Assembly (NCBI GenBank): GCA_945614335.1
Contig: CALZAP010000100.1
Coordinates: 1 to 6,091 of the forward strand
Length of the DNA stretch: 6,091 nt
Direction: 5' to 3'
Origin: an uncultured Prevotella sp.
GTDB taxonomy: Bacteria; Bacteroidota; Bacteroidia; Bacteroidales; Bacteroidaceae
In this document: positions 1 through 4,053 of the stretch, piece after piece
Layout: each line of letters begins with the position of its first letter
How positions within the stretch are numbered: the first letter of the stretch is position 1
Made by a program: the position numbers and the translations under genes
Notes under the pieces: model-generated
What the model was told of the DNA's origin: nothing
Databases searched by the model: none
What the model saw: only the letters and a program-made list of their open reading frames with translations

Positions 1-402
1 AACAAGGCCGACATCTGGTGGCTGCGCCAGCATCCGAAGGTGATGAACCTTCCTTTCATCGACAAGATACGCCGTGCCGACCGTGACAACACTATCGACG
101 TGTATATCAGTGAAGACCACGATGACGTGCTTCGTGACGGCACATGGCAGATGTTCTTCAAGGAGAAGCCTGAGGTGCTGACCATGGAGGAAAAGAAGGA
201 ATGGATAGCAAAGAACACCAAGGTGGCACTCGGCAGCGACGCTTTCTTCCCGTTTGGCGACAATATCGAACGTGCACACAAGAGTGGTGTTGAGTATATC
301 GCACAGGCTGGTGGCTCCGTACGCGATGACAATGTTATTGAGACATGCGACAAGTACGGCATAGCAATGGCATTCACCGGCGTGAGACTGTTCCATCATT
401 GA
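1..402 (+). CDS. purH: AICAR formyltransferase (C-terminal 133 residues, 5' truncated)
   Basis: Cytosolic enzyme of de novo purine synthesis that transfers a formyl group from 10-formyltetrahydrofolate to AICAR, giving FAICAR. The frame is open from base 1, so the start lies upstream; 133 codons plus a TGA remain. The recognisable end of the transformylase fold is present: a WWLRQHPKV stretch (residues 6-14 of the fragment), [19 protein letters not shown] at about 80-86, the GGSVRDD segment and a terminal RLFHH. E. coli PurH ends in a similar but distinct way (about ...FTGMRHFRH), whereas the RLFHH end and WWLR segment recall animal ATIC from memory. This suggests the stand-alone formyltransferase type of about 390 residues rather than the bifunctional PurH with an IMP cyclohydrolase domain, but the N-terminal part that would decide this is outside the window. 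The catalytic Lys-His pair is also upstream. The next gene begins 13 bp after the stop with no terminator visible. Confidence 0.9.
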   Translation, partial: NKADIWWLRQHPKVMNLPFIDKIRRADRDNTIDVYISEDHDDVLRDGTWQMFFKEKPEVLTMEEKKEWIAKNTKVALGSDAFFPFGDNIERAHKSGVEYIAQAGGSVRDDNVIETCDKYGIAMAFTGVRLFHH

Positions 403-415
403 TAAAGAAACTGAT

Positions 416-604
416 ATGAGCGACATTGACGATATAATCGCTGGTGGAGGACTCGTGTTTAAAGGTGCTCCAAAAGCTGACCCCAATGCCGGAAAGGTGA
501 AGACTAAGGCAAAGAAAAAGAAGTATATCACTGGCGCGCATGGTAGCGGGTCGGCCAAACAGAAGGCTAAGTACCGTGAACAACGTGCCAACAGACACAA
601 ATAA
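416..604 (+). CDS. Small basic protein of unknown function (62 aa)
   Basis: I do not recognise this gene. The product starts with a short acidic segment (MSDIDDII), followed by a Gly-rich turn and a strongly basic remainder: a Lys cluster at about residues 30-36 (KAKKKK) and a Lys/Arg/Gln-rich tail (SAKQKAKYREQRANRHK, residues 46-62) that could form a basic helix. There is no signal peptide, membrane segment or cysteine. It sits 13 bp after the purH stop and 15 bp before the preferred birA start (3 bp before an alternative TTG), so it is very probably co-transcribed and possibly translationally coupled with both. The ATG has an A-rich leader, as is usual in Bacteroidota. The charge pattern would suit RNA, ribosome or DNA contact, but that is inference from composition only. 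Its tight fit between two real genes supports a true gene; a longer antisense frame here has no such support. Confidence 0.62.
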   Translation: MSDIDDIIAGGGLVFKGAPKADPNAGKVKTKAKKKKYITGAHGSGSAKQKAKYREQRANRHK

Positions 605-619
605 GCTTTGGCGCCAACG

Positions 620-1360
620 ATGACCGAAAGAACAATACTCATCCACCTCGACGAGGTAGAGTCAACAAACAGCTTTCTTCATGCTTATGGCGGAAAGGAA
701 GGCTGCCTTATGACCATCGCCCTTGCCGATTTCCAAACGGCAGGGCGGGGTCAGGGAGGCAACAGGTGGGAGAGCGCAAGGGGAGCGAATCTTACGTTTA
801 GTGTAAAGTCGTCTCCCGTCGGCTTGCCTGTCTGCAGGCAGTACTTGATGCTTGAAGCCGGCGCCCTTGCCGTTTATCATGCCCTTTCTGCCTATTCCGA
901 CGGGTTTTCTATTAAATGGCCAAACGACATTTATTGGAAAGACTTCAAGATTAGCGGAACACTGTCTGAATGTTCAGTGTCAAGTCGTGGCGTAAGAAAC
1001 TGCATACTCGGCACAGGGATCAATGTAAACCAGGCACGCTTTGAGAGCAATGCCCCAAATCCGATATCGCTTTCAACAATAGTAGGTCATGAAGTGGACC
1101 GAATGGCACTTCTCGACTCTGTGACCGACCATCTTGCGGCATTGTTGGAAAGGATAAACAAGGGTGACTATGAGGCAGTGGACGAAGAATACAAGCAGCA
1201 TCTCTACCGAAGCAAGGGCTTTTTCCAATATAAGGACGCTAACGGGCTTTTCGAGGCTGAGTATTCCGGCATACTTGACAACGGGCATTTGCTGTTGAGG
1301 CGACGGGACGGAATAGTGAGTGAATATGCATTTAAGGAGGTGGCTTTTGTGCTACCGTGA
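620..1360 (+). CDS. birA: Biotin-[acetyl-CoA-carboxylase] ligase, monofunctional (no DNA-binding domain)
   Basis: Activates biotin with ATP to biotinoyl-5'-AMP and transfers it to the target lysine of biotin carboxyl carrier domains of biotin-dependent carboxylases. With the ATG at 620 it is 246 residues. The catalytic domain begins immediately: ESTN (14-17, biotin contact), Q39-T-A-G-R-G (39-44, ATP/biotin loop), KWPND (99-103, with the catalytic-site Lys99), K110-I-S-G and GTGINVN (131-137). The last ~50 residues look like the SH3-like C-terminal domain (YR..GFF.Y....G.F, then the terminal YAFKEVAFVLP). The N-terminal winged-helix repressor domain of E. coli BirA is absent, so this is a class I ligase without an autoregulatory DNA-binding role. 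A TTG at 608 in the same frame would add four residues (MAPT); I prefer the ATG because homology begins right after it and it gives a natural 15-bp gap. The nucleotide loop reads GRGQGG rather than E. coli GRGRRG. Confidence 0.93.
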   Translation: MTERTILIHLDEVESTNSFLHAYGGKEGCLMTIALADFQTAGRGQGGNRWESARGANLTFSVKSSPVGLPVCRQYLMLEAGALAVYHALSAYSDGFSIKWPNDIYWKDFKISGTLSECSVSSRGVRNCILGTGINVNQARFESNAPNPISLSTIVGHEVDRMALLDSVTDHLAALLERINKGDYEAVDEEYKQHLYRSKGFFQYKDANGLFEAEYSGILDNGHLLLRRRDGIVSEYAFKEVAFVLP

Positions 1361-1389
1361 CATCAGACTGATAATTATACCAAAACAAT

Positions 1390-2100
1390 ATGGCACAATA
1401 CAAAAGAATACTTTTGAAGCTCAGTGGCGAGAGTCTTATGGGCAAACAGAATTTCGGCATAGATCCTGAACGTCTTGCCGACTACGCTCGACAAATAAAG
1501 GAAGTGAGCGAGATGGGGGTTCAGATTGGCATCGTGATAGGTGGTGGAAACATCTTCCGTGGACTCAGTGGTTCGCAGAAGGGATTCGACCGTGTGAAAG
1601 GTGACCAGATGGGCATGTGCGCCACGGTAATCAACTCGTTGGCCCTGAGCTCTGCCTTGGGAGCTATTGGCGTAAAGACCAAGGTGCTGACTGCCATACG
1701 CATGGAACCCATCGGTGAGTTCTACACCAAATGGAAGGCCATAGAGGCCATGGAGGCGGGGTATGTCTGCATCTTCTCGGCAGGAACGGGCAGCCCGTAT
1801 TTCACTACCGACACCGGCTCGTCGCTCAGGGGCATTGAGATAGAGGCCGACGTGATGCTAAAGGGAACAAGAGTGGACGGCATCTATACCGCCGACCCGG
1901 AGAAAGACCCTACCGCCACAAAGTTCAGCGACATAACATACGACGAGATTTACACACGCGGACTGAAGGTCATGGACCTCACTGCAACCACTATGTGTAA
2001 GGAAAACAACCTGCCCATATATGTGTTTAATATGGACGTGGTGGGTAATCTAAAGAAAGTAATGGACGGAGAACCAATAGGAACATTGGTTCATAACTGA
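1390..2100 (+). CDS. pyrH: UMP kinase (uridylate kinase)
   Basis: Phosphorylates UMP to UDP with ATP in the cytosol; an essential step of pyrimidine nucleotide supply. The 236-residue product matches the usual bacterial length (about 235-245) of this hexameric amino-acid-kinase-fold family. Seen in order: KLSGE (10-14, ATP phosphate binding), VIGGGNIFRG (49-58, glycine-rich loop and UMP contact), GDQMGM (71-76, with the acidic UMP-site residue D72), GTGSPYFTTDT (132-142, UMP and phosphate contacts), GIEIEADVMLKGT (148-160), VDGIYTADP (162-170, ATP base and ribose), and KVMDLTA (193-199). E. coli has GTGNPFF where this has GTGSPYF, a change that does not suggest loss of function. The enzymes of this family are generally activated by GTP and inhibited by UTP; this is family knowledge. 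It starts 29 bp after birA with an A-rich leader, and its TGA directly abuts the stop codon of the convergent gene at 2101. Confidence 0.97.
   Translation: MAQYKRILLKLSGESLMGKQNFGIDPERLADYARQIKEVSEMGVQIGIVIGGGNIFRGLSGSQKGFDRVKGDQMGMCATVINSLALSSALGAIGVKTKVLTAIRMEPIGEFYTKWKAIEAMEAGYVCIFSAGTGSPYFTTDTGSSLRGIEIEADVMLKGTRVDGIYTADPEKDPTATKFSDITYDEIYTRGLKVMDLTATTMCKENNLPIYVFNMDVVGNLKKVMDGEPIGTLVHN
2071..2092. terminator. Perfect 8-bp stem-loop at the pyrH 3' end, possible terminator of the minus-strand operon
   Basis: GAACCAAT (2071-2078) and ATTGGTTC (2085-2092) are perfect reverse complements around a 6-base loop (AGGAAC). The stem lies inside the last pyrH codons, 5 bp before its stop, and starts 8 bp past the stop codon of the minus-strand gene ending at 2101. 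On the minus strand it would thus be the first structure in the 3' untranslated region. Neither side has a proper T-run, so it is not a canonical intrinsic terminator; coding constraint on the conserved PIGTLV end could also produce part of the symmetry. Confidence 0.3.
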
Positions 2101-2475
2101 TTAACTCTCCTCCGTAAACTCAACGTATTCGCCTTCCTCTTCAGAGATAATCTTGCGAGTGCGTTCCTGTGGGCGGCGGTTGTCGATAATCACCTCACCA
2201 TCGGTGGTCGACGACTGTCGCCCGTTTGTGTTTCCGTTGGTTTGGGTGTTATGATGCCCTGCAGCAGCCCTGCCGCGCTGGCCGCCACGGAAAACATACT
2301 GGCGCTGGTGACGCTTGGTGGACTGACGCTCGTATTCTTCCTCTTCGTCGATCTCGCCGTTGGCAATGCGTCTCATGCGTTTAATCATTCTTAATATCAT
2401 GTTGACAGCCAATAACACGATGACACTGACAAATACCAGAATAATCAGTATAAAGAAAAGCAAACCTTTAAGCAT
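2101..2475 (-). CDS. DUF4834-type small membrane protein (124 aa)
   Basis: A predicted inner-membrane protein of unknown function. Residues 4-28 form one very hydrophobic helix, followed by a basic patch (R29, K32, R33, R35, R36) that favours the C-terminal part staying in the cytoplasm. Residues 41-47 are acidic (EIDEEEE); residues 50-92 are a low-complexity Arg/Gln/Asn/Gly/Thr region, likely disordered; and the end carries the pattern GEVIIDNRRP (93-102) and EGEYVEFTEE (114-123), which resembles the conserved C-terminal signature I associate with DUF4834 of Bacteroidota. The family name is from memory of the architecture and tail, not a search. It starts 4 bp after the pssA stop, so it is the last gene of the psd-pssA operon and probably translationally coupled. 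The context hints at a role near phospholipid synthesis or the envelope, but no function is established. Confidence 0.8.
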   Translation of the reverse strand: MLKGLLFFILIILVFVSVIVLLAVNMILRMIKRMRRIANGEIDEEEEYERQSTKRHQRQYVFRGGQRGRAAAGHHNTQTNGNTNGRQSSTTDGEVIIDNRRPQERTRKIISEEEGEYVEFTEES

Positions 2476-2479
2476 GGCT

Positions 2480-3193
2480 TTACGACAGTTTATATTGATT
2501 GGAAATAACGGAAAGAATCACATACCAGCCTATTACGACAGCAATGCCAGTAACTCCAAAGATGAGTAAAAGAGGCACAGAAGAAATGAGAAACACATAC
2601 TTCACCTCGTTGCCTTTCCAGCCCCACTGCTTGAATTTCAATGCGAAAAGCGGCAGCTCGGCTATCAGAAGCCAACTGGTGACAAACACGAGGGCTATAA
2701 TGGCCAAAGCCATATATGGCGACGACGACAACAGGTCGGGGCAACCGACAATCAGCGACGCCCAGAAAAGAGCGTTGGCAGGTGTGGGAACACCAATGAA
2801 CGACGACGACTGACGCTCGTCGAGATTGAACTTCGCAAGGCGTAAAGCTGAAAAGGCAGCCATTACAAAAGCCAAATATGGAAGCAACGAACTTACCGGT
2901 TGCAGGAAATCTGGATAGTCGTGAGTATACAGCATGGAGAATATCATGGCAGAAGGCGCCACGCCAAAGGTCACGTCGTCGGCAAGAGAATCGAGCTCCT
3001 TGCCTATTGGTGACGACACTTTCAACAATCGCGCACTCATGCCGTCGAAGAAATCAAACACTGCACCAAGAATGATGAAGAGCAGCGACTTCTCGTAGCA
3101 ACCGCCAAAAGCGAATGTGGCGGCAATACAACCACAGACAAGGTTTCCTGAGGTTAGTGTGTTCGGAATATGCTTGGTAATGCAATTAGCCAT
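2480..3193 (-). CDS. pssA: CDP-diacylglycerol--serine O-phosphatidyltransferase (phosphatidylserine synthase)
   Basis: Integral membrane enzyme that condenses CDP-diacylglycerol with L-serine to phosphatidylserine and CMP, the committed step to phosphatidylethanolamine. The 237-residue product carries the complete CDP-alcohol phosphotransferase signature: D47, D50-G51, A54-R55, then eight residues to G64, D68 and D72. These four aspartates bind the metal ions and the substrate. Several hydrophobic helices follow or flank it (about 17-30, 36-49, 75-90, 103-116, 140-150, 160-180, 198-230), fitting the usual multi-helix fold. The N-terminal IPNTLTSGNLVCG segment is typical of the Bacillus-type PssA rather than the unrelated phospholipase-D-like E. 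coli Pss. It lies 26 bp downstream of psd and 4 bp upstream of the DUF4834-type gene, all on the minus strand, so its product is the substrate for the enzyme encoded just before it. Confidence 0.96.
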   Translation of the reverse strand: MANCITKHIPNTLTSGNLVCGCIAATFAFGGCYEKSLLFIILGAVFDFFDGMSARLLKVSSPIGKELDSLADDVTFGVAPSAMIFSMLYTHDYPDFLQPVSSLLPYLAFVMAAFSALRLAKFNLDERQSSSFIGVPTPANALFWASLIVGCPDLLSSSPYMALAIIALVFVTSWLLIAELPLFALKFKQWGWKGNEVKYVFLISSVPLLLIFGVTGIAVVIGWYVILSVISNQYKLS

Positions 3194-3209
3194 AAGTAGT
3201 ACACCTTAT

Positions 3210-3220
3210 TATATATATAT
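3210..3220. repeat. Short TA dinucleotide tract at the psd/pssA junction
   Basis: An uninterrupted alternating TA run of 11 bases lies in the 26-bp gap between pssA and psd and touches the psd stop codon (TTA on the plus strand at 3220-3222). It is the only simple repeat of note in the window. A change in copy number would alter the psd-pssA spacing but leave both reading frames intact. It is short enough to be chance in an AT-rich gap. Confidence 0.5.
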
Positions 3221-3915
3221 TATTTCTTCGGAAGACGGGCAATGACAGTAAGGTCGCCTGTGGTATATTGTCCCATCTTTACCAGCGGTTCGCTGCCCAA
3301 TGGCAGATAAACGTCCACGCGTGAGCCAAGCTTTATGAATCCCAAGTGCTCGTCGATGAAACATTCCTCGCCTTCCTTTGCGTATGTCACGATACGACGC
3401 GCCATGGCACCGGCAATCTGTCGGCAGAGCACGTCGTCGCCTTCAGGAGTGGTAATCATCACGTCGGCATGCTCGTTTTCCTCGCTTGCCTTCGGGAGCC
3501 ATGCCTTATGGAAATTGCCATTGAAATGCTTTACGAACTTCACTTTTCCGTCAACGGGAAACCAGTTGGCGTGAACATTCACAAGACTCATGAAAATGGA
3601 AATCATAAGACGGCGGTCGTGGAAATACTCGTTTTCTTCGACTTCTTCCACCACAACAATCTTTCCGTCTGCCGGAGCGACCACAATACGTTCGGTCTCT
3701 TCCTTAAACTCACGGATAGGACATCGGTAGAAGTTAAGGACAATAGCCCAAACAGTGCCGACTATGGCAACGAAAGCCCAGAATACCGCTGAGGGTACTC
3801 CTATCCACTGCAGAAAAGCCGCGGCTGCAACTATTCCAGCAAAGCTGTAAATGAGTGTAGCGGTGCCTTCTCTGTGTATCCTTTGTTTCTTCAATTTTCG
3901 TATTCTTTTTCCCAT
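3220..3915 (-). CDS. psd: Phosphatidylserine decarboxylase proenzyme
   Basis: Membrane-associated pyruvoyl enzyme converting phosphatidylserine to phosphatidylethanolamine plus CO2. The 231-residue product is of the short, archaeal-like Psd type (E. coli Psd is about 320). Residues 1-20 are very basic; two hydrophobic helices at about 21-38 and 43-62 anchor the protein. The catalytic domain shows PADGK (81-85, D83 as catalytic Asp), NVHANWFP (113-120, H115 as catalytic His) and KLGSRVD (195-201). Self-cleavage would fall between G197 and S198, leaving a beta chain of 197 residues and an alpha chain of 34 residues whose N-terminal Ser becomes the pyruvoyl group. The fourth residue is Arg (LGSR) rather than Thr as in the LGST of E. 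coli. The ATG at 3915 is the only start that fits about 25 bp downstream of the predicted promoter. It is the first gene of the minus-strand operon. Confidence 0.95.
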   Translation of the reverse strand: MGKRIRKLKKQRIHREGTATLIYSFAGIVAAAAFLQWIGVPSAVFWAFVAIVGTVWAIVLNFYRCPIREFKEETERIVVAPADGKIVVVEEVEENEYFHDRRLMISIFMSLVNVHANWFPVDGKVKFVKHFNGNFHKAWLPKASEENEHADVMITTPEGDDVLCRQIAGAMARRIVTYAKEGEECFIDEHLGFIKLGSRVDVYLPLGSEPLVKMGQYTTGDLTVIARLPKK

Positions 3916-3936
3916 GGGGTAACTCGTTGATTGTTA

Positions 3937-3949
3937 TTTGCACTGCAAA
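3937..3949. promoter_or_regulatory. Hyphenated palindrome over the psd -7 box and start region (possible operator)
   Basis: TTTGC (3937-3941) and GCAAA (3945-3949) form a 5-bp inverted repeat with a 3-base centre. It overlaps the -7 element of the psd promoter and the expected transcription start, a place where a bound protein would block initiation. The right arm is largely forced by the TTTGC that often occurs at Bacteroidota -7 boxes, so the symmetry may be accidental. Confidence 0.2.
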
Positions 3950-3977
3950 GATACATCTTTTTTGAATAATAAACAAA
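3946..3977 (-). promoter_or_regulatory. Bacteroidota-type promoter for the psd-pssA-DUF4834 operon
   Basis: On the minus strand, TTTG (plus coordinates 3974-3977) is followed after exactly 20 bp by TATCTTTG (3946-3953), a full match to the Bacteroidota primary-sigma consensus TTTG / TAnnTTTG. Transcription would begin near 3939, giving a leader of roughly 24 bases before the psd ATG at 3915. An A6 tract (T6 on the plus strand, 3979-3984) sits one base upstream of the -33 box and could act as an UP-like element. Confidence 0.78.
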
Positions 3978-3992
3978 CTTTTTTCGATTTCT

Positions 3993-4024
3993 TTTGGTTA
4001 TTTCGCGGAATAAGCGTAACTTTA
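3993..4024 (+). promoter_or_regulatory. Bacteroidota-type promoter for dnaE
   Basis: TTTG (3993-3996), a 20-bp spacer, then TAACTTTA (4017-4024), which differs from TAnnTTTG only in the last base. Transcription would begin near 4031, leaving a leader of about 23 bases that is A-rich (GAAAACAACAAATAACACG-like) and lacks a Shine-Dalgarno sequence, as usual in this phylum. The -33 box is 15 bp from that of the divergent psd promoter. Confidence 0.66.
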
Positions 4025-4053
4025 CACCTCGAAAACAACAAATAACACGAAAA

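Noticed and set aside
608..619. TTG start for birA four codons upstream of the ATG
   Set aside because: Usable in principle, but it adds only MAPT with no homology, and the ATG at 620 fits better with the domain start.
374..646. 90-residue open frame on the minus strand with a hydrophobic stretch
   Set aside because: It lies opposite the purH end and the 62-residue gene, has no promoter or family resemblance, and its hydrophobicity is what the complement of Lys/Asp/Glu-rich codons gives.
1346..1379. Possible pyrH promoter: TTTG at 1346-1349 and TAATTATA at 1372-1379
   Set aside because: The spacer is 22 bp and the -7 box matches TAnnTTTG poorly (only two of the last four bases), so read-through from birA is simpler.
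3346..3792. 148-residue plus-strand open frame opposite psd
   Set aside because: The psd frame has all its catalytic residues here; the opposite frame is a shadow of it.
3734..3976. 80-residue minus-strand frame starting upstream of psd
   Set aside because: Its start would lie upstream of the predicted transcription start and its sequence has no recognisable features; it overlaps the psd 5' end in another frame.
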